DNA of 53,728 nt. It comes from JAITWN01 sp964384095 (lineage in GTDB: Bacteria; Pseudomonadota; Gammaproteobacteria; SZUA-140). The DNA is taken from assembly GCA_964384095.1 (NCBI GenBank), contig CAYLKC010000002.1:1-53728 (forward strand), written 5' to 3'. Of this stretch, positions 1 through 7,675 are shown in pieces (the first letter of the stretch is position 1; the number at the start of each line of letters is the position of its first letter). A program made the position numbers and the translations under genes. The notes below the pieces were generated by a model, which worked only from the letters and a program-made list of their open reading frames with translations, searched no databases and was not told the origin of the DNA.

Positions 1-372
1 GTCGAAACCGTTCTCCTCCATCCACTGTCGCGCCTTGCGTACCATGAAGCCCTTGCAGTCGAGGCAGGGATTCATGTTCGCGCCGTAACCGTGCTTCGGG
101 TTGATGACGACGTCCTTGTATTCCTCGATGACGTCGACGATGTGCAGCTTGATGCCGATCTGCTCGGCAACCCACAGCGCGTTGTTGCGCTTCGGGCGCT
201 CCCGTTCGCGGTCCTTGCGGCGGATGGCATGGGTATGCCCCTCGACGCAGAAGCCGGTGAAGAAATTGATGCCTTCGACGATGACGCCGTGGTCCTGGAT
301 CGCCCGCGCGGCGAGCATCGAATCCAGTCCGCCGGAGATCAGGGCCACGGCCTTGCGTGGTGTCTCTGCCAT
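1..372 (-). CDS. PP-loop ATPase of the ThiI/MnmA-like tRNA thiolation type (3' part missing)
   Basis: Only the N-terminal 124 codons are present; the gene runs off the left edge. Near the N terminus the motif LISGGLDSMLA is a PP-loop (SGGxDS) that binds ATP and is typical of enzymes that adenylate RNA before sulfur transfer. Further on, NPCLDCK supplies a CxxC pair, which in such proteins may act in sulfur handling or metal binding. The start is the ATG in GGCATGCTATGGCAG, with the PP-loop at about residue 12, as is usual. Homologues I recall are annotated as tRNA thiouridylase-like or ThiI-domain proteins; the exact substrate cannot be decided from this fragment. It is preceded on the same strand by an unknown gene. 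Confidence 0.72.
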   Translation of the reverse strand, partial: MAETPRKAVALISGGLDSMLAARAIQDHGVIVEGINFFTGFCVEGHTHAIRRKDRERERPKRNNALWVAEQIGIKLHIVDVIEEYKDVVINPKHGYGANMNPCLDCKGFMVRKARQWMEENGFD

Positions 373-460
373 AGCATGCCGTCCCGTAATCCGTCCGGGC
401 CATGCCCGGAAAGAGTGCAATCATAGCAAAACGGGGCAGCGGAAAAAATTCGGCGGCGGA

Positions 461-1042
461 TTACATCAACAGCGGTGCCTGTCCGGACTGATCGCGTACC
501 GGGAAGGCGCCGGTGCAGGCGCGAATGTAGCGCAATGCGCGCGGACTGCCGGTATCGCTCCACAGATCGAAGGCATGCAGCGGCGTCAGGCCGCCCTCGC
601 TGGCGCGAAGCTCGCGCATCGTGTGCAGGAGGTCGATCAGGGTCGCGAAGGCGAGGCAGAGATCAGCATACTGGGCGCGACGCTCGTCCTGGAGCAGCTC
701 GTGGAGCTGGCGGTAGGCAGTCTGGCCGAGGCTGACGAACTGGCTGAGGCGGACGCCGCGCTGTTCGGCGAGGTCGGGAAACAGCCCGGCGAACAGCAGG
801 CACTGGTCGCCGATGTCACGCAGGTGTTCGGCGCGCGGCTTCAGCGGCGGTTGCCCGGTGAGCTGGTCGAGGGCCATCAGCCCGTCGAACAGGTCTGCCC
901 GCGTCGACACCCGGATCAGCAGGTTGACGAGATAGGTCTCGAGCCACTCGCCGAGCACACAGCCGGTTTGTGCCTCGGCCTCGCCGACGAGGGTACGCCA
1001 TTCGGCCTCGGATCCGGGGTTCGCGGTCAGTTTCAGCATCAT
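461..1042 (-). CDS. Hypothetical protein, 193 aa, mostly helical
   Basis: I do not recognise this protein. It has no signal peptide or membrane segment and is rich in Leu, Ala, Glu and Arg, with the look of an all-helical cytoplasmic protein (for example LLIRVSTRADLFDGLMALDQ). Codon use matches its neighbours. It is divergent from glyQ across 138 bp and lies upstream of the PP-loop gene on the same strand, so the two may be cotranscribed. It starts MMLKL; the second Met is an equally good start. It could be a lineage-restricted conserved protein; no function is proposed. Confidence 0.6.
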   Translation of the reverse strand: MMLKLTANPGSEAEWRTLVGEAEAQTGCVLGEWLETYLVNLLIRVSTRADLFDGLMALDQLTGQPPLKPRAEHLRDIGDQCLLFAGLFPDLAEQRGVRLSQFVSLGQTAYRQLHELLQDERRAQYADLCLAFATLIDLLHTMRELRASEGGLTPLHAFDLWSDTGSPRALRYIRACTGAFPVRDQSGQAPLLM

Positions 1043-1180
1043 GAATGCTACATCGGCCGCCGGCGGCCGCGCGTTAGCGCGCGGGCGAGGCTTTCTTCAC
1101 CGCGGCTCTGTTGATAAGATCCTGATCTTCCCGAGCAATTCCGGACGGCAGCGAGGTCCGGACATAAACCTGGCAAGCCG

Positions 1181-2101
1181 ATGAGCCACAATCCCGATAT
1201 CACCACCTTCCAGGGTCTGATCCTGGCCCTGCAGCAGTACTGGATCGAGCAGGGCTGCGTGCTGCTGCAACCCTGTGACATGGAGGTTGGCGCCGGCACG
1301 TTTCACCCGGCAACTTTCCTGCGCTCGATCGGCCCTGAGCCCTGGGCCGCGGTTTATGTCCAGCCCTCGCGACGGCCGACCGACGGTCGTTATGGCGAGA
1401 ATCCGAACCGGTTGCAGCACTATTACCAGCTCCAGGTCGTCATCAAGCCGTCGCCGCATGACTTCCAGCAGCTCTATCTCGGTTCTCTCGCGCGCCTCGG
1501 CATCGATCCGCTGGTCCATGACGTCCGCTTCGTCGAGGACAACTGGGAGTCGCCGACGCTCGGCGCCTGGGGGCTCGGCTGGGAGGTCTGGCTGAACGGC
1601 ATGGAGATCACCCAGTTCACCTATTTCCAGCAGGCCGGCGGCCTCGACTGCCGGCCGGTCACCGGCGAGATCACCTACGGACTCGAGCGCATCGCGATGT
1701 ATTTGCAGGGCGTGGGCAGTGTCTACGACCTGGTCTGGAGCCGGGGCGGTCCGGCCGGCGTCGTCAGCTATGGCGACGTGTTCCACCAGAACGAGGTCGA
1801 GATGTCCGCATACAATTTCGAACATGCCGACACCGCGATGCTGTTCGCGGGCTTCGACGCATGCGAGGCCGAAAGCGTGCGCATGATTGAGGTCGGTCTG
1901 CCGCTGGCCGCCTACGAATTGACCCTGAAGTCATCGCACCTGTTCAATCTGCTCGATGCCCGCAAGGCGATCAGCGTGACGGAGCGTGCGCGCTACATCG
2001 GCAGGGTGCGCGCGTTGTCCGAGGCGGTCGCGAAGGCCTATTACGCGCGCCGAGAGGCACTCGGTTTCCCGATGTGCGCCGGCGCGGAGCGCGGGTCATG
2101 A
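1181..2101 (+). CDS. glyQ: Glycyl-tRNA synthetase alpha subunit
   Basis: This is the catalytic subunit of the alpha2-beta2 bacterial glycyl-tRNA synthetase, which charges tRNA-Gly with glycine in the cytoplasm. The family signature is clear: TFQGLILALQQYW near the N terminus, QPCDMEVGAGT, and RPTDGRYGENPNRLQHYYQ with the class II motifs, followed by LGWEVWLNGMEITQFTYFQQ. At 306 aa it has the expected length (E. coli about 303). The stop codon overlaps the glyS start in an ATGA junction, so translation of the two subunits is probably coupled. Confidence 0.97.
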   Translation: MSHNPDITTFQGLILALQQYWIEQGCVLLQPCDMEVGAGTFHPATFLRSIGPEPWAAVYVQPSRRPTDGRYGENPNRLQHYYQLQVVIKPSPHDFQQLYLGSLARLGIDPLVHDVRFVEDNWESPTLGAWGLGWEVWLNGMEITQFTYFQQAGGLDCRPVTGEITYGLERIAMYLQGVGSVYDLVWSRGGPAGVVSYGDVFHQNEVEMSAYNFEHADTAMLFAGFDACEAESVRMIEVGLPLAAYELTLKSSHLFNLLDARKAISVTERARYIGRVRALSEAVAKAYYARREALGFPMCAGAERGS

Positions 2102-4203
2102 GCGCGCGGCACGACTTTCTGTTCGAGATCGGCACCGAAGAGCTGCCGCCAAAGGCCCTGCCGGGTCTCGGCGAGGCGCTCGGGGAAGGGGTCCGACGCG
2201 GATTGCGCAAGGCCAACCTCGGCTTCGACGATCTCCGTGTCTGCGCGGCGGCGCGTCGGCTCGCGGTGATCGTCGAACACCTGGCTGCCGTGCAGCCCGA
2301 CACCGTCGAGGAACGCCGCGGCCCGGCGCTGTCGGCTGCCTTCGATGAAAACGGCAGGCCGACAGCGGCCGCGCTCGGCTTCGCGCGTTCCTGCGGCGTC
2401 GAGGTCGATGCGCTGGAGCGGCTCGAAACGGACAAGGGCGCATGGCTGGTCGCGCGCGCCGCGCATCGTGGTCGCGACGTGCGTGAACTGCTGCCTGGCA
2501 TCGTCACCGACGCGCTGGCTGCGTTGCCGATCCCGCGGCGCATGCGCTGGGGCGCACTGGATACGGCTTTCGTCCGCCCTGTGCACTGGCTGGTGATGCT
2601 TTACGGGGAGGAAGTCGTCCCGCTCGAGCTGTTCGGGCTCGCGGCCGGCAGGGAAACCCGCGGACATCGATTCCATTGTGACCGGCCCTTGCACCTCGCG
2701 CAGCCGTCCTCCTACGTTCCTCTGTTGGAGACCGAAGGCTATGTCGTCGCCGATTTTGCGCAGCGCCGTGAGGCGGTGCGCGCGCAGGTGCTCAAGGCCG
2801 CGGCGGCGGCCGGTGGGCGCGCGGAGATCGATGCCGCCCTGCTCGACGAGGTCACCGCGATCGTCGAGTGGCCGCGCGCGATCACCGGACACTTCGAAGA
2901 ACGCTTCCTTGATCTGCCGGAAGAGGTGCTGATCTCGGTGATGAAACAGCATCAGAAATATTTTCACCTGCGTGATGCCGGTGGCAGCCTGATGCCCGCC
3001 TTCATCACCGTCAGCAACATCGAGAGCCGCAATCCCGCCGTGGTGCAGGCCGGAAACGAACGCGTGATCCGTCCCCGTCTCAGTGACGCGATGTTCTTCT
3101 GGAACCAGGACAGCAAGCGCCGCCTCGATGCGCGCATCGAGGAGCTCGGGCGCGTGGTCTTCCAGCGCGGCCTCGGTACGCTGTACCAGAAGGGCGAGCG
3201 CATCGCTGCGCTGGCCACGACGATCGCCGAGGAGATCGATGGCGACCGCTACGCCGCCGAGCGCGCGGGCTGGCTGTGCAAGTGCGACCTGATGACCGAC
3301 ATGGTCGGAGAATTTCCGGAGCTGCAAGGGATCATGGGCCGCTATTACGCCGTGCATGATGGCGAACCCGGCGAGGTCGCGGCGGCGATTGCCGAACATT
3401 ACCTGCCGCGTTCCGCCGGCGATGCGCTGCCGGCGACGACTGCCGGACAGGCCGTTGCGATCGCCGACCGGCTCGACACGCTGGCCGGCATCTTTGGCCT
3501 CGGCCGCGTGCCGACCGGCGACAAGGATCCGTTCGCGCTCAGGCGCGCGGCGTTCGGCGTCCTGCGCATCATCATCGAGGGTGGTCTGCGTCTCGATCTC
3601 GTGCCGCTCATCGATGCCGCATTCGAGGGCTATCGCCGACAGGGCGCCGCCATCGCCCATGGCAACGAGCAATGTGAACAGCTGTTCGGTTTCATGATGG
3701 AGCGGCTGCGCGCCTGGTACCATGACGCGGGTATCGGCAGCGAGATCTTCGATGCGGTGCTGTCGCGCCGTCCGGCGCAGCCCGCGGATTTCGACGCGCG
3801 CGTGCGCGCGGTCAGAATGTTCAGCGCCCTTCCCGAGGCCGAGAGTCTGGCCGCGGCCAACAAGCGCATCGCGAACATCCTCAGAAAGTCAGCTGCGCGT
3901 CCCGCTGATCACGTCGATGAAGGGCTGCTGCGCGATCCCGCCGAACGGGCGCTCGCCGCCGCCCTCGATGACGCCGTTCGCGAGACTGCGCCGCTGATCG
4001 GGACAGGGGAATATGCCGAGGCGCTGAAGCGTCTGGCGGCGCTGCGCGGCCCGGTCGACGCCTTCTTCGACCAGGTGCTGGTCATGAGCGACGATGCGGC
4101 GGTGCGCGACAACCGCCTTGCACTGCTTCAGCGTCTGCACGGACAGTTCATGCAGGTCGCCGACCTGTCCTGCCTGTTCAGCCAGGGCGATTCGCGGGGG
4201 TGA
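2098..4203 (+). CDS. glyS: Glycyl-tRNA synthetase beta subunit
   Basis: This is the tRNA-recognising beta subunit that partners GlyQ. The start is the ATG inside the ATGA overlap, giving MSARHDFLFEIGTEELPPKA, the standard N terminus of the family; an earlier in-frame start would add eight residues inside glyQ and is not supported. The HD-like segment and the C-terminal anticodon-binding region (FDARVRAVRMFSALPEAESLAAANKR) are present. The length of 701 aa is normal (about 690). The next gene overlaps its stop codon. Confidence 0.97.
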   Translation: MSARHDFLFEIGTEELPPKALPGLGEALGEGVRRGLRKANLGFDDLRVCAAARRLAVIVEHLAAVQPDTVEERRGPALSAAFDENGRPTAAALGFARSCGVEVDALERLETDKGAWLVARAAHRGRDVRELLPGIVTDALAALPIPRRMRWGALDTAFVRPVHWLVMLYGEEVVPLELFGLAAGRETRGHRFHCDRPLHLAQPSSYVPLLETEGYVVADFAQRREAVRAQVLKAAAAAGGRAEIDAALLDEVTAIVEWPRAITGHFEERFLDLPEEVLISVMKQHQKYFHLRDAGGSLMPAFITVSNIESRNPAVVQAGNERVIRPRLSDAMFFWNQDSKRRLDARIEELGRVVFQRGLGTLYQKGERIAALATTIAEEIDGDRYAAERAGWLCKCDLMTDMVGEFPELQGIMGRYYAVHDGEPGEVAAAIAEHYLPRSAGDALPATTAGQAVAIADRLDTLAGIFGLGRVPTGDKDPFALRRAAFGVLRIIIEGGLRLDLVPLIDAAFEGYRRQGAAIAHGNEQCEQLFGFMMERLRAWYHDAGIGSEIFDAVLSRRPAQPADFDARVRAVRMFSALPEAESLAAANKRIANILRKSAARPADHVDEGLLRDPAERALAAALDDAVRETAPLIGTGEYAEALKRLAALRGPVDAFFDQVLVMSDDAAVRDNRLALLQRLHGQFMQVADLSCLFSQGDSRG

Positions 4204-4748
4204 TGATGCGGCCTGTCGTGTTATGCCGGGATGGCGTCATCAACCGGATTCCGAAGGGGAACGTGCGTTCTCCTGACGACTGGCACGCTTTGCCCGGCAG
4301 TCTGCGCGCGATCGCCCGTCTGACCTTCGCCCATTGTAACGTCATCGTCGTGACCAACCAGCCTGACATCGGCGAGGGCGGACTCGACAGCGGTACGCTC
4401 GCGCGCATTCACACCAAGATGAGGGCAGAGGCCGCGCGCGAGGGCGGCAGGATCGATGCGCTGCTGTACTGCCCGCACCGCGCCGACGAGGATTGCCCGT
4501 GCCGCATGCCGAAACCGGGCCTGCTGATCGAGATCGGCAGACGCCTGGATGTCGACCTCGGTAATGTGCCCTTCGTCACCCATTCAGTCGATAACGCGCG
4601 CATGGCTGCCTCGCTCGGCATGCAGGCCATGCTGATCGATCCCGAACGTTGCCGCCGGGGGGATGACGGGCTGGGTGGAGAGTTCCCGCTGTTTCCGGAT
4701 CTCGCCGCGGTCGCCGACGCTGTGATCCGGCAGGCCGAAGCGGCCTGA
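4203..4748 (+). CDS. GmhB-like HAD-family protein lacking catalytic aspartates
   Basis: The protein aligns by eye with D-glycero-D-manno-heptose-1,7-bisphosphate 7-phosphatase (GmhB), a HAD phosphatase of the LPS heptose pathway, and lies after glyQS as gmhB often does. The zinc site is kept (CPH then CPC, about residues 90-100), as are VVTNQ and KPG. The catalytic residues are not. The usual DxDG motif reads LCRDGVIN, so the nucleophile Asp is Cys8, and the late GDSxxD motif reads THSVDN, with His127 and Asn131 replacing the aspartates. It may be inactive on phosphate esters or have a changed role. GTG 4200, ATG 4203 and ATG 4206 are alternative starts. It overlaps the glyS stop. Confidence 0.8.
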   Translation: MMRPVVLCRDGVINRIPKGNVRSPDDWHALPGSLRAIARLTFAHCNVIVVTNQPDIGEGGLDSGTLARIHTKMRAEAAREGGRIDALLYCPHRADEDCPCRMPKPGLLIEIGRRLDVDLGNVPFVTHSVDNARMAASLGMQAMLIDPERCRRGDDGLGGEFPLFPDLAAVADAVIRQAEAA

Positions 4749-4752
4749 GCGG

Positions 4753-5493
4753 ATGTTGATCGCGCGCTCGCTGCTGTTCGCGCTCGGCCTGTGGCTGTCG
4801 ACGATTGCCTATGCGCCTTTCGCGCTGATGACCTTCCCGTTCCCGGTACGCGCCCGCTATCGATTCATCACGACCTGGGCGCGCTTCAATGTCTGGTGGC
4901 TGCGAATCACTTGCGCACTCGATTACCGGGTCGAGGGACGCGAGCATCTCCCGAAGGGCGCGGCGATCGCGTTTTGCAAGCATCAATCCACCTGGGAGAC
5001 CTTTGCGCTGCCCGAGATCCTGCCCTACCAGGTCTGGTTGATGAAGCGCGAACTGCTGCGCATCCCCTTGTTCGGCTGGGGCATCGCAATGCTCAAGCCG
5101 ATCGCGATCGACCGCCGCGGCGGTCGCAAGGCCATCGAACAGCTGGTCGAACAGGGCGCGCGGCATCTCGCTGATGGCCGCTGGGTCATGGTCTTCCCCG
5201 AGGGTACCCGCGTCGCGCCGGGCGAGACCGGGAGGTATGGCATCGGTGGCGCGGTGCTCGCCGGGAAGACCGGCTATCCGGTCGTGCCGGTCGCGCACAA
5301 CGCCGGCGAGTTCTGGCCGCGCAAGGGCTTCGTCAAGCGGCCCGGCACGATCACGATTTCGATCGGCCCCGCGATCGAATCGCGCGGCAAGACCCCCGAA
5401 CAGATCCGCGACGAGGCGCGCGACTGGATCGAGGCGAAGTCCCGCGAGATCAGCACCCTCAAGCTTCCCGCAGCGACACCGGACACTGCGTGA
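4753..5493 (+). CDS. 1-acyl-sn-glycerol-3-phosphate acyltransferase (PlsC family)
   Basis: This is a membrane-associated lysophosphatidate acyltransferase that would make phosphatidic acid. An N-terminal hydrophobic segment (LLFALGLWLSTIAYAPFALM) is followed by the acyltransferase motifs CKHQSTWET (block I), MKRELLRIPLFGWG (II), FPEGTR (III) and VVPVAHNAGE (IV). Block I is H-x4-E instead of the commoner H-x4-D; I recall this Glu form from the gammaproteobacterial subgroup that lies near glyS/gmhB. Length 246 aa is typical. It begins four bases after the GmhB-like gene, suggesting one operon with glyQS. An acyltransferase of another acceptor cannot be excluded. Confidence 0.9.
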   Translation: MLIARSLLFALGLWLSTIAYAPFALMTFPFPVRARYRFITTWARFNVWWLRITCALDYRVEGREHLPKGAAIAFCKHQSTWETFALPEILPYQVWLMKRELLRIPLFGWGIAMLKPIAIDRRGGRKAIEQLVEQGARHLADGRWVMVFPEGTRVAPGETGRYGIGGAVLAGKTGYPVVPVAHNAGEFWPRKGFVKRPGTITISIGPAIESRGKTPEQIRDEARDWIEAKSREISTLKLPAATPDTA

Positions 5494-5547
5494 TTCGCAC
5501 AACGCGCGGAGACAGCGAACCGCGCATCGACGTCGCAGCAGTGGTAA

Positions 5548-5654
5548 GCAGGGTCTGGACGGCCTGTGTTCAGGACACGCGTAAATACGTCCCTGTAGCT
5601 CTCGGCCGCATCCCTGCGGCCGAAGGTCCTGAACACAGGCCGTCCAGACCCTGC
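5548..5654 (+). repeat. Palindromic repeat element, copy A
   Basis: Two perfect 29-nt inverted arms (5548-5576 and 5626-5654) enclose a 49-nt core (5577-5625). The core contains CGTCCCTG and, 22 nt later, CATCCCTG in the loop of a second hairpin with stem CGGCCGCA/TGCGGCCG. The core matches copy B at nearly every position, but the arms share no sequence with those of other copies, except that they end inward in GAC and GTC. No coding function is seen. Confidence 0.9.
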
Positions 5655-5685
5655 CGCGAGCGCGTGCCACAGCCGCAGGTCGCCA

Positions 5686-5782
5686 CGTCCCGCCTTCCGT
5701 TGCCATGACCTTCCGCCGCAGGGATGCGGCGGGGAGCTACATGGATGTATTAACGCGAGTCATGGCAACGGAAGGCGGGACG
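5686..5782 (-). repeat. Palindromic repeat element, copy B (reverse orientation)
   Basis: Perfect 24-nt inverted arms (5686-5709 and 5759-5782) enclose a 49-nt core (5710-5758). Read on the minus strand, the core is the same length as that of copy A and differs at only a few bases: it has AATACATCCATGTAGCTC and then CATCCCTG in the loop of a CCGCCGCA/TGCGGCGG-type hairpin. The arms differ completely from those of copy A next door but again end in GAC/GTC. Confidence 0.9.
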
Positions 5783-5853
5783 CGGCGGCCGGGAATATGG
5801 CAGAACGCTTTATGCGGACAGCAGTCGATGCGGTCCTCTGCGCACAGGGCGTC

Positions 5854-6660
5854 CTACATTTTTCCGGAATTCTGCGGGGTGGCGGCTCGGGGAAGTTGCG
5901 CGGCGAGGCGGGCGAAATCGGACAGCGTGAGCTGTTCGGCGCGCAGGCCGGGATCGACGCCGGCGGCCTCGATCGCGGCGCCGTCGAGCAGCGTCGACAA
6001 TGCATTGCGCAGGGTCTTGCGCCGGTACATGAATGCCATGCGGACCACCTCTGCAAAGATCACCGGGTTAGCGATCTCGACCGGCGGGCGGGCGTGCGGG
6101 ACCAGACGCACGAAGGCCGATTCGACCTTCGGTGGCGGATTGAATGCGCCCGGACCAATCGTGAACAGTCGATCGACCGCGCAATGGCATTGGACCATCA
6201 CGCTGAGGCGGCCGTAGTCCTTGCCGCCGGGACCGGCGGCCATCCGTTCGACGACCTCCTTCTGCAGCATGAAGTGCATGTCCTCGATGCAGTGGCGCTG
6301 CTCGAGCAGGCGGAAGATCAGCGGGGTCGAGATGTTATAGGGCAGGTTGCCGACGACGCGCAGCCGCTCACCACCGGCGACGGCGCAGACATCGAAATCG
6401 AGGGCATCGGCCTGGTGCACGCGCAGTCTGCCTTGCGCGCGCGCGGGCAGCGCCTCGAGCGCGGGGATGAGGTCACGATCGAGTTCGACGACATCGAGGT
6501 CGGCGCCGGATTCGAGCAGGGGTAGGGTCAGCGCGCCCCTGCCCGGACCGATCTCGAGCAGGCGTTGCCCGGGGACGGGCGAGATCGCGCGCACGATCCG
6601 GTCGATGATGGCGGGGGCGTGGAGGAAATTCTGTCCGAATCGTTTGCGCGGCCGGTGCAT
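5854..6660 (-). CDS. rsmA: 16S rRNA dimethyladenosine transferase
   Basis: RsmA (KsgA) dimethylates two adjacent adenosines near the 3' end of 16S rRNA during small-subunit maturation. The N terminus RKRFGQNFLHAPAIIDRIV is characteristic. SAM-binding motif I is LEIGPGRGALTLPLL and motif IV is VVGNLPYNISTPL (NLPY, the catalytic motif for N6-adenine). Length 268 aa is normal. It is the last gene of a leftward lptD-surA-pdxA-rsmA series, 5 bp after pdxA, as in many gammaproteobacteria. Confidence 0.97.
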   Translation of the reverse strand: MHRPRKRFGQNFLHAPAIIDRIVRAISPVPGQRLLEIGPGRGALTLPLLESGADLDVVELDRDLIPALEALPARAQGRLRVHQADALDFDVCAVAGGERLRVVGNLPYNISTPLIFRLLEQRHCIEDMHFMLQKEVVERMAAGPGGKDYGRLSVMVQCHCAVDRLFTIGPGAFNPPPKVESAFVRLVPHARPPVEIANPVIFAEVVRMAFMYRRKTLRNALSTLLDGAAIEAAGVDPGLRAEQLTLSDFARLAAQLPRAATPQNSGKM

Positions 6661-6665
6661 GAGGC

Positions 6666-7664
6666 TCAGGCCGTGCGCAAACGCCGGCGGGAGGCCATCG
6701 CGATCGCGGTGTCGAGCGCGAGTTCGAAACTGCCGGCGCGCGCCCGGCCACTGCCGGCCAGTTCGAGGGCGGTGCCATGATCGACCGAGGTGCGGATCAG
6801 CGGCAGGCCGAGGGTGATGTTGATCGCGTTGCCGAAGCCCATGTGCTTGAGTACCGGCAGGCCCTGATCATGGTACATCGCGACCACCGCGTCGGTTGCG
6901 GCGAGCACTTCGGGCAGGAAGGCGGTATCGGCCGGTCGCGGGCCGTCGACCGCCATGCCTTCACGCGCGAGCCGGCGGATCACCGGCGTGATGCTCCCGA
7001 TCTCCTCGGTGCCGAGCTCGCCGTCCTCGCCTGCATGCGGATTCAGGCCGCAGACCAGCAGCCGCGGATCGTCGATGCCGTATAGTTCGCGCAGGCCGCG
7101 ATGCGTCGTGCGCAGCACCGCCTCGATGCGTTCCGGCGTGATGCCGTCAAAGACGTCCCTGAGCGCGACATGCGTCGTCGCGAGCGCAACGCGCAGGCCG
7201 GGTGTCGCCAGCATCATGACCACGTCGCGTGTCGCGGTCAGCATCGCGAGATATTCGGTATGTCCCGAGAAACGGATGCCGGCGCGATTGATGACGCCCT
7301 TGTGCACGGGGCCGGTCATCATCGCGTCGAAGCGGCCCTCGAGACAGCCTTCTACTGCGGTCTTCAGGGTGTCGAGCACATAGGCGGCATTGGCGGGGTC
7401 GGTCTCGCCGCAGACCGCGGGATTGGCGGCCGTGACCGGCAGGACGGTGATCGTGCCGGGTGCGCTTGCGCGGGGATCGGCGCCGGGCCGGTATTCGACG
7501 AGCGTAAGATCGAGGCCGAGCCGTCGCATGCGTCGCTCGAGCACGCCGGGATCGGCAATCACGATCTGTCCGCCATCGGCCCTGCGCGCGAGCACCTGCA
7601 GGCACAGGTCGGGCCCGATGCCTGCGGGCTCGCCGGGGGTTACGGCGATAACCGGAGGGCGCAT
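6666..7664 (-). CDS. pdxA: 4-hydroxythreonine-4-phosphate dehydrogenase
   Basis: PdxA oxidises 4-phosphohydroxy-L-threonine with NAD in the DXP-dependent route to pyridoxal phosphate. The start MRPPVIAVTPGEPAGIGPDL, the motif TGPVHKGVINRAG, FSGHTEYLA, and the C-terminal YHDQGLPVLKHMGFG with GLPLIRTSVDHGT (metal-binding His) are all as in the family. Length 332 aa is typical. It follows surA by 11 bp and precedes rsmA, so cotranscription is likely. Confidence 0.97.
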   Translation of the reverse strand: MRPPVIAVTPGEPAGIGPDLCLQVLARRADGGQIVIADPGVLERRMRRLGLDLTLVEYRPGADPRASAPGTITVLPVTAANPAVCGETDPANAAYVLDTLKTAVEGCLEGRFDAMMTGPVHKGVINRAGIRFSGHTEYLAMLTATRDVVMMLATPGLRVALATTHVALRDVFDGITPERIEAVLRTTHRGLRELYGIDDPRLLVCGLNPHAGEDGELGTEEIGSITPVIRRLAREGMAVDGPRPADTAFLPEVLAATDAVVAMYHDQGLPVLKHMGFGNAINITLGLPLIRTSVDHGTALELAGSGRARAGSFELALDTAIAMASRRRLRTA

Positions 7665-7675
7665 CGGTTCGCGTC

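Larger units (their letters stand above)
5494..5853. other. Convergent intergenic gap holding two palindromic repeat elements
   Basis: No gene is supported in these 360 bp between the 3' ends of the acyltransferase gene and rsmA. Two hairpin elements (listed separately) occupy most of it, in opposite orientations and separated by 31 bp. The remaining about 70 bp next to rsmA show no feature I can identify. Apparent open frames across the gap consist of repeat sequence. Confidence 0.75.

Noticed and set aside
2041..3723. 560-codon open frame antisense to glyS
   Set aside because: GlyS is certain by motif; the antisense product is Arg/His/Asp/Gln-rich with no recognisable domain, the usual shadow in GC-rich DNA.
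4576..5706. Open frames crossing the repeat copies at 5548-5782
   Set aside because: They translate repeat sequence or the antisense of plsC; similar peptide strings appear wherever the element occurs and are not proteins.
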